Source of the DNA: Formosimonas limnophila
GTDB lineage: Bacteria > Pseudomonadota > Gammaproteobacteria > Burkholderiales > Burkholderiaceae
Length of the DNA: 64,000 bases
Assembly: GCF_014652675.1 (NCBI RefSeq)
Contig: NZ_BMZG01000002.1
Span: forward strand, 101,348-165,347
Direction: 5' to 3'
This document shows, piece by piece, positions 46,300-53,736 of this stretch; positions within the stretch are counted from its first letter, which is position 1; each line of letters starts with the position of its first letter. The notes beneath the pieces were generated by a model. That model saw nothing but the letters and a program-made list of their open reading frames with translations. It searched no databases and had not been told where the DNA came from. The position numbers were made by a program, and so were the translations under genes.

Positions 46300-46662
46300 T
46301 TATCCGAAAAACAGTGCCGCCATCGCCAGCAGGGCGGGGACGGTTTGGATGTACAGGATTTTTCGTGCGGCTGTCAGCGAACCATAAACGCCTGCAATGG
46401 CCACACAGGCCAAGAAAAACCAAGCCAATTGCGTCCCAAACACTGTATTAGAATGCAGTAATGCCCAGATTAAGCCCGCAGCGAGAAAGCCGTTGTATAA
46501 ACCTTGGTTGGCAGCCAAGGCTTTGCTTTGCTCTGCAAACTCAGGTGTGAGTTTGAATGCCTTTTGACCTTTGGACGTGTTCCACAAAAACATTTCTAAA
46601 ACCAAAATGTACACATGCAAAACCGCAATGAGCCCGATTAAAATTTGTGCAGCAATCGACAT
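46300..46662 (-). CDS. DUF1304 family membrane protein
   Basis: 120 residues with four predicted membrane helices. Family signature: VLHVYILVLEMFLWNTSKGQ and LAANQGLYNGFLAAGLIWAL. Function unknown; a small inner-membrane protein often annotated YqjF-like or DoxX-neighbour. It is a minus-strand gene, 76 bases ahead of the phaZ open frame and 80 bases downstream of fpr, separated from fpr by a hairpin terminator. Confidence 0.85.
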   Translation of the reverse strand: MSIAAQILIGLIAVLHVYILVLEMFLWNTSKGQKAFKLTPEFAEQSKALAANQGLYNGFLAAGLIWALLHSNTVFGTQLAWFFLACVAIAGVYGSLTAARKILYIQTVPALLAMAALFFG

Positions 46663-46700
46663 AATAAACCCCTAAAAAATCAATGCTTGAACCCTTGATA

Positions 46701-46728
46701 AAAATCGCCGATGCTTCGGCGATTTTTG
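46701..46728 (-). terminator. Rho-independent terminator after fpr
   Basis: An 11-bp stem (46701-46711 with 46716-46726, loop TGCT) 14 bases beyond the fpr stop. On the minus strand the right arm leads to TTTTATC, giving a usable T-run. Confidence 0.82.
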
Positions 46729-46741
46729 GCTGGTTATGATG

Positions 46742-47518
46742 TTACTTTTCGACAAATGCGCGTTCAATCGCATAGTGTGCAGGTTCCCCCATGCGTGGTG
46801 ACTCCGTAAAGCCCAGGTCGTTGAGCATTTCGGATGATTCTTTGAGCATGGAGGGTGAGCCGCAGATGAGCACGCGGTCATTCTCAGGATTCATTTGCGG
46901 CAGGCCAATGTCTTGCGCTAATTTGCCACTTTTGATTAAATCTGTGAGGCGGCCTTGGTTGCGGAAGGCTTCGCGGGTCACTGTCGGGTAATAGATTAAT
47001 TTAGCGCGCACATCTTCGCCAAAGTATTCGTTGTTCGGCAATTCGTTTTCGATGTAGTCTTTGTAGCCAAGCTCAGAGACTTCGCGCACGCCGTGAATCA
47101 AAATGACTTTCTCGTAACGCTCGTACACTTCGTGGTCTTTGATAATCGACATAAACGGCGCAAGCCCAGTGCCTGTGGCGAACAAGTAGAGGTTTTTGCC
47201 TGGTAAAAGATTGTCTTGCACCAATGTGCCCGTCGCTTTTTTACTCACCAAAATTTCGTCGCCGACCTTTAAGTGCTGTAGACGAGAGGTCAACGGACCG
47301 TTTTGTACTTTAATCGAATAAAACTCGAGTTCTTCTTCGTAATTGGCACTGACGATGGAATATGCGCGCATCAAGGGGCGGCCATCAACTTCCAAACCAA
47401 TCATCACGAATTGACCATTAATAAAACGGGTACTGGGATCACGCGTGCAGGTGAAGCTGAACAACGTGTCGTTCCAGTGGTGAACGCTGGTGACTTTTTC
47501 GTAATTGATGTTTGACAT
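46742..47518 (-). CDS. fpr: Ferredoxin--NADP reductase
   Basis: 258 residues. FAD-binding domain with RAYSIVSANYEEELEFYSIK, NGPLTSRLQHLKVGDEI, NADP-binding LYLFATGTGLAPFMSIIKDH and ending GEPAHYAIERAFVEK. It moves electrons between NADPH and a small ferredoxin or flavodoxin. The neighbouring upstream gene on the same strand is fdxA (45-base gap), so the pair could form a reductase and its ferredoxin. Family members help against oxidative stress and feed Fe-S or siroheme enzymes. Confidence 0.94.
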   Translation of the reverse strand: MSNINYEKVTSVHHWNDTLFSFTCTRDPSTRFINGQFVMIGLEVDGRPLMRAYSIVSANYEEELEFYSIKVQNGPLTSRLQHLKVGDEILVSKKATGTLVQDNLLPGKNLYLFATGTGLAPFMSIIKDHEVYERYEKVILIHGVREVSELGYKDYIENELPNNEYFGEDVRAKLIYYPTVTREAFRNQGRLTDLIKSGKLAQDIGLPQMNPENDRVLICGSPSMLKESSEMLNDLGFTESPRMGEPAHYAIERAFVEK

Positions 47519-47563
47519 GGTTGATAAATTCCAAATGATAAAAAATAACGGGTACTGCTTTGA

Positions 47564-47896
47564 TTAAGATGGATCTTTAATTAAGTGTTGCAGTTTGTCG
47601 GTTTTTTTGACCCAATCATCGGCATCAGGGAGAGCTTCTTCCATGCGTGTGATGGTTGGCCAGATTTTTGTCAACTCAGCATTGAGCGCAATCATGTGCT
47701 GCTGGTCAGCTGGCACATCTTCTTCAGCGACAATCGCTTCAGCAGGGCACTCAGGGATACAAACCGCGCAGTCAATGCACTCGTCTGGGTCAATGACTAA
47801 GAAATTAGGGCCTTTTTTGAAGCAGTCAACGGGGCACACATCGACGCAGTCGGTGTAGCGGCAATTGATGCATGATTCGAGAACGACGTGGGTCAT
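47564..47896 (-). CDS. fdxA: 7Fe-type ferredoxin FdxA
   Basis: 110 residues. N-terminal Cys pattern [18 protein letters not shown] and C-terminal-type cluster [16 protein letters not shown] support one [3Fe-4S] and one [4Fe-4S] cluster as in Azotobacter FdI-type proteins. The C-terminal tail ([20 protein letters not shown]) is the conserved helix of the FdxA group. It lies directly upstream of fpr. An essential ferredoxin in several bacteria; here it could supply the sulfite reductase. Confidence 0.95.
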   Translation of the reverse strand: MTHVVLESCINCRYTDCVDVCPVDCFKKGPNFLVIDPDECIDCAVCIPECPAEAIVAEEDVPADQQHMIALNAELTKIWPTITRMEEALPDADDWVKKTDKLQHLIKDPS

Positions 47897-48071
47897 GGTG
47901 TAATTCCTCTATTAAAACAGTTATTTTGGTCTGCTGTGACGCGACAAACTCGGCTAAAAACAAACGACTATTTTACCGCATTTATGCTGCATCGCGTTAG
48001 AAAGAAAACGCATATGCTTATGCCATCAGATGTTGCACACTGGTCGCATCAGTACAGCTAAAGTTGCTACA

Positions 48072-48467
48072 ATGGCGCTCATGAATACAGCCCTCATTTT
48101 ATTTGCCCATGGTTCGCGAAATTCGGCGTGGAAAGAGCCATTCGAGCGCATCGCGCAAACCGTTCGTGAACAAAGCACCGCTCGTGTAGAGTTGGCCTTT
48201 CTTGAACTCATGACGCCAACTCTGCCAGATGTTATGCAACAACTCACCAATGACGGTGTACAGCAGTTCACCATCGTGCCGCTTTTTTTCGGGCTGGGTA
48301 ACCATGTGTCGCGTGATTTGCAGGACTTGGTTCATGCCTTCGCCAGCCAGCATCCACAGGTGAAGATTCATGTTTCGCCCCCATTGGGTGAGTCAGCCGC
48401 AGTGCTGCAAGCCATGGCTCATTACGCGATGGAACAAGCAAATCCTCTCAACTCAAACCAGAGCTAA
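48072..48467 (+). CDS. CbiX-type sirohydrochlorin chelatase
   Basis: 131 residues from ATG 48072; ATG 48081 is also possible, and the ORF reading from 48030 is not supported. NTALILFAHGSRNSAWKEPF with the His-Gly-Ser motif, VELAFLELMTPTLPDVMQQL and IVPLFFGLGNHVSRDLQDLV with a metal-binding His are CbiX/SirB features. Short single-domain proteins of this type insert Fe or Co into sirohydrochlorin. Together with the convergent cobA (3' ends overlap by 15 bases), it would make siroheme for CysI. TACAAT upstream of the ATG may be a -10. Confidence 0.85.
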   Translation: MALMNTALILFAHGSRNSAWKEPFERIAQTVREQSTARVELAFLELMTPTLPDVMQQLTNDGVQQFTIVPLFFGLGNHVSRDLQDLVHAFASQHPQVKIHVSPPLGESAAVLQAMAHYAMEQANPLNSNQS

Positions 48468-49163
48468 TCCCACCATCAGCAAGCACGGCGCAACACTTTC
48501 AGCTAAATGCCACTGTGGCAGCTCCTGCAGCGTGAGCCGCAGACACTCTTCGCTGGTCCAACTCGCACCACGAACAATCATCGCGGGTGTTGTCGGTGAC
48601 CAGCCCTTTGCCAACAAACGTTGGCCAATCTCGCCCAACTGCTTGCCTGCCATATAAAAAGCCAAGGTCTCTGACGGATTTAACGCCGCATCCCAATTAT
48701 TTTCAGGCTGTGCGGTACCAACAGTGGCTGTCAGAAAACGTACGCTGCGCGTTACTCCACGCCGAGTCAATGGCGTTTGCGCCACTGCTGCGGCGGCCAG
48801 CGCAGCAGTGACACCGGGCACGACTTCGACGGTCAAGCCCGCCTCTTTTGCGGCGCTGATTTCTTCATCCAAACGTCCAAACATCGACGGGTCGCCGCCT
48901 TTGAGGCGCACCACATTGGGGTACTTTAAACCGTACTCAATTAGCAACGCATTAATTTCGCTTTGCGGCTTGGCATTGCCTTTCGAGCAGCGTTTGCCCA
49001 CATCCACCCGCAGCACATCAGCGCGACAATCATTGAGTAGATTGGGGTCAATCAAAGCATCAAACAGCACCACATCAGCGTTTTGCAATGCTTTTAAACC
49101 GCGCACCGTGATGAGGTCTGCCGCACCCGGTCCCGCGCCGACGAATGTGATGGTGTGGTTCAT
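48453..49163 (-). CDS. cobA: Uroporphyrinogen-III C-methyltransferase
   Basis: 236 residues. It methylates uroporphyrinogen III twice to precorrin-2 for siroheme or B12. Motifs: TFVGAGPGAADLITVRGLKA, VVLFDALIDPNLL, RLKGGDPSMFGRLDEE, EVVPGVTAALAAAA and AFYMAGKQLGEI. Minus-strand, 1-base overlap with the preceding GyrI-like gene (TAATG), so translationally coupled. A lone SUMT without the CysG oxidase/chelatase domains, consistent with the separate CbiX protein. Its place downstream of cysN indicates a siroheme role. Confidence 0.94.
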   Translation of the reverse strand: MNHTITFVGAGPGAADLITVRGLKALQNADVVLFDALIDPNLLNDCRADVLRVDVGKRCSKGNAKPQSEINALLIEYGLKYPNVVRLKGGDPSMFGRLDEEISAAKEAGLTVEVVPGVTAALAAAAVAQTPLTRRGVTRSVRFLTATVGTAQPENNWDAALNPSETLAFYMAGKQLGEIGQRLLAKGWSPTTPAMIVRGASWTSEECLRLTLQELPQWHLAESVAPCLLMVGLALV

Positions 49164-49636
49164 TATTTTGTTTGAGCGGGTTGAACAGCGATGAAGATTT
49201 TGATGTCATTCTCATCAACCATCTGCTCAAAATCAGTGGTGTAGCGGCGTTGATAGAGCGCATCAGTCTGCGCAAAGTATTGCCAAACCGCCATCCAGCC
49301 GTCAATCATCCGCTGCGGCATCTCGCCTTTGGTCTCAAATACCAAATAATCACCTGCTTCAATCGTCACGGTTTGCAAATGCGTTGTCGGTGCTTCGGTG
49401 ACTTTCACCCCAGCAATCACATCAAACGAACCCGTGTGGTCTGACTCGTAGTTCGTATAAACGCCATACACAGGACTACCCTGAATGCGCTCGGGAATTT
49501 CAAACAAATCCTGTGCAAAAAAGTCCGACCACAGTGCACGAATTTTGCCGTTAGGGGTTTGTTCGGTAGCGTTGTCTGTGCGAATGGGTAAGCCTGCGAC
49601 TTGGAATGACTCGATGGTTTGGATGGATGTTTTCAT
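49163..49636 (-). CDS. GyrI-like/effector-binding domain protein
   Basis: 157 residues from the ATG at 49636 (frame continues to 49684 without similarity). Recognisable pattern of the GyrI-like small-molecule-binding domain: IETFQ-type start (IESFQVAGLPIRT), ALWSDFFAQDL, YGVYTNYESDHTGSFDVIAG and VETKGEMPQRMIDGW-like ending with a conserved Trp. Stand-alone domains of this type bind diverse hydrophobic ligands or act as drug-binding regulators. No DNA-binding domain is present. It overlaps cobA by TAATG. Its role in the cys region is unknown. Confidence 0.78.
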   Translation of the reverse strand: MKTSIQTIESFQVAGLPIRTDNATEQTPNGKIRALWSDFFAQDLFEIPERIQGSPVYGVYTNYESDHTGSFDVIAGVKVTEAPTTHLQTVTIEAGDYLVFETKGEMPQRMIDGWMAVWQYFAQTDALYQRRYTTDFEQMVDENDIKIFIAVQPAQTK

Positions 49637-49712
49637 AGGCTTGTAATGTAAAAGTGTCGAGTGGCGATCATTTGGCTTTATCACGGTTATGGTATGTAGA
49701 GTAGACCAAGAG

Positions 49713-50102
49713 CTACGCGATAATTTCCTTAGATTGTTTTAAGGTCTCTTTGATTTTATATCGTTGATATAAATAAATCAGACAGCATAAAGAAATTGTC
49801 AAAATACAAATAACAGTTATTGCATAAGATTGAGTTTCAAATAGCTTGTTATTGTCAAATAAATTCGGAATGTTAGTAAAAAACTGCATGATAAAACTAA
49901 TGCAGAGCATTAGTGCACCGATAAAATAATTGACTTTTGTAACAACTAAAGCCTCTAAAATATCGTTGTTATATCCAAAATAAGCTATCGATTGTTTCTT
50001 TATTTGTTCTGGAGTCATTTTTAAAGAACCTAAACAAAACAACACAGAAGCAATAAAAGCCAGAATAATCGCAATGAGGTTTATAAAATCTTTAATATTC
50101 AT
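49713..50102 (-). CDS. Small AT-rich membrane protein of unknown function
   Basis: 129 residues with three predicted membrane helices (LIAIILAFIASVLFCLGSL, VNYFIGALMLCISFIMQFF, AITVICILTISLCCLIYLY), charged loops and a Lys-rich C-terminus. It starts at TAATG overlapping the cysN stop, so its translation is likely coupled to cysN. Its codon use is clearly more AT-rich than cysN, pointing to separate origin. No family recognised. Confidence 0.72.
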   Translation of the reverse strand: MNIKDFINLIAIILAFIASVLFCLGSLKMTPEQIKKQSIAYFGYNNDILEALVVTKVNYFIGALMLCISFIMQFFTNIPNLFDNNKLFETQSYAITVICILTISLCCLIYLYQRYKIKETLKQSKEIIA

Positions 50103-51385
50103 TATGCAAACATCCCCGCCGCCAATGTCTGATTACTCACCTCATCAATCACTATAAACTGCCCGCCGATTTTCACGTCGCTGTAAGCATCGGTTGGTAG
50201 AGCGTGCTGCAGTTGTAAACCAACACGGGCAATCTCATTCATTTTGAGGTCAGACGCTGCGCTGTGCTCCTCTAACGCATGAATGTCGAGTTTGTACTCA
50301 ATCGTCGGGATTTTCGCGGCGATGGTGCGCGTGCCGTGTTTGATGAAGTATTTGCGCGAGGGTGACAAAGGTTCTTCATTGAACCAGCAAATATCCGCCG
50401 CGCGGTTTTTGGTCACTTCTGCCGCACTACTTGCCGCGTTAATCCAATCACCGCGCGAAATGTCGATGTTGTCCGCGATGGTCAAAGTCACCGACAAACC
50501 CGCGTAAGCCTCCTCACGCGTACCGTCGTAAGTGTGAATGCCCGTGATGGTTGTTTCGCGATTTTGTGGCTGAATCGTCACTTTATCACCGACGCGTACG
50601 AGACCCGACTCAATGCGACCTGCGTAACCACGAAAATCATCAATCTTGTTGCCATCGTGGCGCACGACTTGTTGCACGGGGAAGCGGAATGCGTGCACCG
50701 ACTCGTCGGGTACTTCGAGATTGTCGAGCAAGGTCAACAGCGGCTCACCTTTGAACCATGCCAAATCATCCGACGCGTGAACGACATTGTCCCCCTTGAG
50801 CGCAGACAGTGGAATCGGGGTGTAGGATTGCAGGCCAACTCGTTTGGCGAGATTGGCATAACTTGCCACGACTCGGTTGTATTTCGCTTCGTCGTAGTTG
50901 ATTAAATCCATCTTATTCACCGCGACGATGACGTGCTTCACGCCAATCAGTGCGATCAACGCCGAGTGGCGTTTGGTTTGCGTCAACAACTCAATTTCAC
51001 CGTCGGTATCAAAGTTTAATTTGCCCGCATCGACGAGAATAATCGCCGCGTGCGCGGTCGATGCGCCCGTGACCATATTGCGTGTGTATTGCTCGTGACC
51101 TGGGGTGTCAGCGATGATGTATTTGCGGCGCGGTGTGGCGAAGTAACGATACGCCACGTCGATGGTGATGCCTTGCTCGCGCTCTGCTTCGAGGCCATCG
51201 GTGAGCAGGGATAAGTCGACGCTGTTGTCCGTCGTGCGGTTGTGTTTTGATTTGCTCACTGCGTGGAGTTGGTCAACAAAAATGCTTTTGCTGTCGTACA
51301 GCAAACGCCCGATGAGGGTTGATTTACCGTCATCGACGGAACCAGCGGTTATGAAACGGAGGAGGCCTTGGTTGTGGTTTGGCAT
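50102..51385 (-). CDS. cysN: Sulfate adenylyltransferase subunit 1 (GTPase)
   Basis: 427 residues. GTP hydrolysis by CysN drives formation of adenylyl sulfate by CysD. Motifs: ITAGSVDDGKSTLIGRLLYD (P-loop), DTPGHEQYTRNMVTGAST, VAVNKMDLINY, IPLSALKGDNVV. The protein ends without an APS kinase (CysC) domain. It is separated from cysD by 2.4 kb of accessory genes, unlike the usual adjacent cysD-cysN pair. Its stop overlaps the start of the small membrane protein gene. Confidence 0.95.
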   Translation of the reverse strand: MPNHNQGLLRFITAGSVDDGKSTLIGRLLYDSKSIFVDQLHAVSKSKHNRTTDNSVDLSLLTDGLEAEREQGITIDVAYRYFATPRRKYIIADTPGHEQYTRNMVTGASTAHAAIILVDAGKLNFDTDGEIELLTQTKRHSALIALIGVKHVIVAVNKMDLINYDEAKYNRVVASYANLAKRVGLQSYTPIPLSALKGDNVVHASDDLAWFKGEPLLTLLDNLEVPDESVHAFRFPVQQVVRHDGNKIDDFRGYAGRIESGLVRVGDKVTIQPQNRETTITGIHTYDGTREEAYAGLSVTLTIADNIDISRGDWINAASSAAEVTKNRAADICWFNEEPLSPSRKYFIKHGTRTIAAKIPTIEYKLDIHALEEHSAASDLKMNEIARVGLQLQHALPTDAYSDVKIGGQFIVIDEVSNQTLAAGMFA

Positions 51386-51443
51386 GATAATTCCTTGTTG
51401 ATTTTTAGGCGCTTTTAGAATGGAGTAATCTACGATTGGATAG

Positions 51444-52307
51444 TTACCAATTTTTAACCACTTTATCTTTAAAAACTAGTGTTTTAGTTTCAGTTTCAGC
51501 TTGCAAATACTCAATAACTCCAAGTAATTCTTTTGAAAAATCTATGTTTATTTGTGATGCTAAGGTTGGATAAATTTCATAAGTTAATAAATAGTCTCGA
51601 AGTTTTAATTTATTGTTTGCATGTAGATACGCTTCTTTAAATTCACGCTTTACATCAAAACTACCATCAGAACCAACGTGTTCGCTTCTTAATCTACTTT
51701 GCAATTCATGTAAGGAGTATTTCTCATTCTTTTCTACGTCCTCAATAAATACCTGATTTGAGGGCATGCTCAATTGTTGCGAAATATCTAAATTAGGGTG
51801 GTTTGAATCTATCCATTCCTGATCAATGACAGGAGAAAATTTTGTTATCCGAGCAGGCGATTTAGCGACTAAATTGATTCTAATTTGTTTGACATAGGGA
51901 TTCCCATCGCTATCTTGCCAATCGTCATCATTTTGTTCTCTGACAATTAATAAATTGATTTTATATTTTTCAGCTTTATTTTTTGCGCCAGACTGGTATC
52001 CTTTTGTTGTTGCAAATATAGGCGTGATATCAGGTAAGTCGTGAAGTTTGCCAATTAAAGCGTCAATTTTCTCTATAGTTATTGAAGAGTTATAGTCTTT
52101 GCATTCAATTACTGATTTATAAACTATCCCGCCTAACTCATACTCCCAATACACATCAAATTGGCGCTCCTGTCCAAATCGGTCAATAATTTTTTTGTTT
52201 GTTTCAACGCAGATATTTTGCTGTGAAGAATGGACTTCTGAGTCAATTAAAGCTTGATAAATTTTCCCTACAAACTCTTCATATGCTTTGCCAGTATTTT
52301 TCGTCAT
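51444..52307 (-). CDS. Restriction-endonuclease-like protein (Mrr-like PD-(D/E)xK candidate)
   Basis: 287 residues, AT-rich. N-terminal half shows a PD-(D/E)xK-like pattern: RFGQERQFDVYWEYELGG then YKSVIECKDYNSSITIEKID (Asp...Glu-x-Lys), followed by LIGKLHDLPDITPIFATTKG and QSGAKNKAEKYKINLLIVRE. This matches Mrr-cat-type restriction-endonuclease domains. The C-terminal ~150 residues (charged) are not recognised and might bind substrate. It lies between cysN and cysD without a methyltransferase partner, so a stand-alone type IV-like or other nuclease role is possible but unproved. Confidence 0.68.
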   Translation of the reverse strand: MTKNTGKAYEEFVGKIYQALIDSEVHSSQQNICVETNKKIIDRFGQERQFDVYWEYELGGIVYKSVIECKDYNSSITIEKIDALIGKLHDLPDITPIFATTKGYQSGAKNKAEKYKINLLIVREQNDDDWQDSDGNPYVKQIRINLVAKSPARITKFSPVIDQEWIDSNHPNLDISQQLSMPSNQVFIEDVEKNEKYSLHELQSRLRSEHVGSDGSFDVKREFKEAYLHANNKLKLRDYLLTYEIYPTLASQINIDFSKELLGVIEYLQAETETKTLVFKDKVVKNW

Positions 52308-52327
52308 GTGGTTATCTCCTATAGCCC

Positions 52328-52475
52328 GTAGAGCGCAATAAGCGGTTTTTGCGCATTGCGCCGCATGTTTCTAATTTGTCACTTTGTTTAAGCCCACAGT
52401 GTCATGCGCCTTTGGCTTGTTTCACACGGCATTTCTTTGCCTTGCAGGGAGATTGCGAGTCAAGCCCGCAATGAC
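52328..52475. repeat. Composite intergenic repeat, copy 1
   Basis: Contains GTAGAGCGCAATAAGCGG (52328-52345, inverted arms GCGCAAT/ATTGCGC at 52333-52339 and 52355-52361), GCGCCTTTGGCTT (52406-52418), and GGGAGATTGCGAGTCAAGCC with CGCAATGAC (to 52475). The same three blocks in the same order occur at 53620-53710. The 214-base gap 52308-52521 holds only this element. Confidence 0.78.
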
Positions 52476-52521
52476 ACGGTGATCGAATGTGGCCTTGTAT
52501 TTTTGCGTTTCCCCATTGAGG

Positions 52522-52932
52522 TCACTTCATGGCTTTTAGCCATTCTTGCATATCCGCGATTTCTTTCTTTTGGGCATCGATGATGTCTTGAGCCAGTTTA
52601 CGCACCTTTGGGTCTGCACCGTGCTTGAGCACCACTTCGGCCATTTCGATGGCGCCTTGGTGGTGAGGAATCATGCCTGCGAGAAAGTCTTTGTCCGCAT
52701 TGCCTGAAAATGTAATCGCCATGTCCCGATGCATTTTGTTGTTCACGGTTTCAAAGTCTTGTGTTGATTGACTCTTTGAACCTTCTGAAACGGCGGGCAT
52801 GTTGCTGTGCCCTTGGTGTGCTGCATGTTCATTGGCATCGGTTGGTTTTTGTTGCATTGAGTTGGCTCCGTAGCCCAAAGAAAAGGCAATCGCTGTCAGC
52901 AAAGTCATTGCAATGATGGTTTTGTTGTTCAT
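52522..52932 (-). CDS. DUF305 family exported protein
   Basis: 136 residues. The N-terminus MNNKTIIAMTLLTAIAFSLG is a signal or anchor, followed by a His/Met-rich stretch (DANEHAAHQGHSNMPA) and the DUF305 core MAITFSGNADKDFLAGMIPH and HQGAIEMAEVVLKHGADPK. DUF305 members include copper-binding periplasmic proteins (CopM in Synechocystis), so a metal-binding role is possible. Minus-strand gene, 36 bases downstream of the YjdF-like gene. Not a sulfur gene. Confidence 0.85.
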   Translation of the reverse strand: MNNKTIIAMTLLTAIAFSLGYGANSMQQKPTDANEHAAHQGHSNMPAVSEGSKSQSTQDFETVNNKMHRDMAITFSGNADKDFLAGMIPHHQGAIEMAEVVLKHGADPKVRKLAQDIIDAQKKEIADMQEWLKAMK

Positions 52933-52968
52933 GATAAAACTCCTGTGTAAAATTTATGGCGTATTGGT

Positions 52969-53613
52969 TTAAAATTTATGCTGATTCATTTGTCGGTTGT
53001 GCAGGGCTGATAATAACACCATGCCCATCAGCGCGCCGAGCAGCGCAAAGCCCATATCTGACTGAGTATCCCACGCATAGCCTTGTGTGCCCAAAAACTC
53101 ATCCGCCCCTTGTCCAAGCAGTACCGCCGCGAGCCACTCAAGTAATTCGTAAACCGTGCTCAAGGTCATCGCCACGCACACGGCCAATACACTCGCCACC
53201 CGCAATGACCTGACCCAAGCACGTCGCCACAGCCATTCTCTGGCCGCCAAAGCAGGGACAAAGCCTTGCATAAAATGACCGATTTTGTCATACGGATTGC
53301 GTGAATCACCGAGTAAATCCTGTAGCCAAAACCCAAAAGGCACTCTCGCGTAAGTATAAGCCCCACCGACAATCAACACCAAAGCATGCATCATAATCAA
53401 AATATAAAGCAAATCAGTCCATACGAAGCTGCGTCGACTCATCCAAAGTACAGGGTAAACCAGCAAAACAGGTGCAACCTCCATCCACCAAGTGGCTCTG
53501 TCGTAAGGGGCGATGCTTGACCACAATAGAGCCAAAGCAACCACAATGGTTCCCAGTAGTAGATTAAGCGGTAGGTGCTTTGAATGTGTGGTTTTCATTT
53601 TTTGTTCAGGCAT
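52969..53613 (-). CDS. YjdF/DUF2238 family membrane protein
   Basis: 214 residues, five or six predicted membrane helices. Signature blocks: VLIVGGAYTYARVPFGFWLQ, NPYDKIGHFMQGFVPALAAR, STVYELLEWLAAVLLG and YAWDTQSDMGFALLGALMGM. The conserved His/Asp/Glu pattern resembles DUF2238 (YjdF) proteins of unknown function. Start could be ATG 53613 or 53598. It precedes the DUF305 gene on the same strand. Confidence 0.85.
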   Translation of the reverse strand: MPEQKMKTTHSKHLPLNLLLGTIVVALALLWSSIAPYDRATWWMEVAPVLLVYPVLWMSRRSFVWTDLLYILIMMHALVLIVGGAYTYARVPFGFWLQDLLGDSRNPYDKIGHFMQGFVPALAAREWLWRRAWVRSLRVASVLAVCVAMTLSTVYELLEWLAAVLLGQGADEFLGTQGYAWDTQSDMGFALLGALMGMVLLSALHNRQMNQHKF

Positions 53614-53619
53614 TGGGCT

Positions 53620-53710
53620 GTAGGGCGCAATAAGCGATTTTTGCGCCTTTGGCTTATTGCCCCAATGTTTCTTTGCTACGCTGGGAGATTGCGGGTCAAG
53701 TCCGCAATGT
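53620..53710. repeat. Composite intergenic repeat, copy 2
   Basis: GTAGGGCGCAATAAGCGA (53620-53637), TTTTTGCGCCTTTGGCTTAT (blocks shared with 52406-52418), TTTCTTTGC, and GGGAGATTGCGGGTCAAGTC with CGCAATG (53683-53709). Inner arms GCAATAAGC/GCTTATTGC pair (53627-53635, 53652-53660). Copy 1 is at 52328-52475, and a related third B-block is at 54886-54912. Confidence 0.78.
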
Positions 53711-53736
53711 CTCGCTATTTGACAATGACGCAGTGC

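Noticed and set aside
48030..48071. Upstream extension of the CbiX-like gene to 48030
   Set aside because: The extra residues MLHTGRISTAKVAT have no family similarity and no Shine-Dalgarno; the -10-like TACAAT falls inside them.
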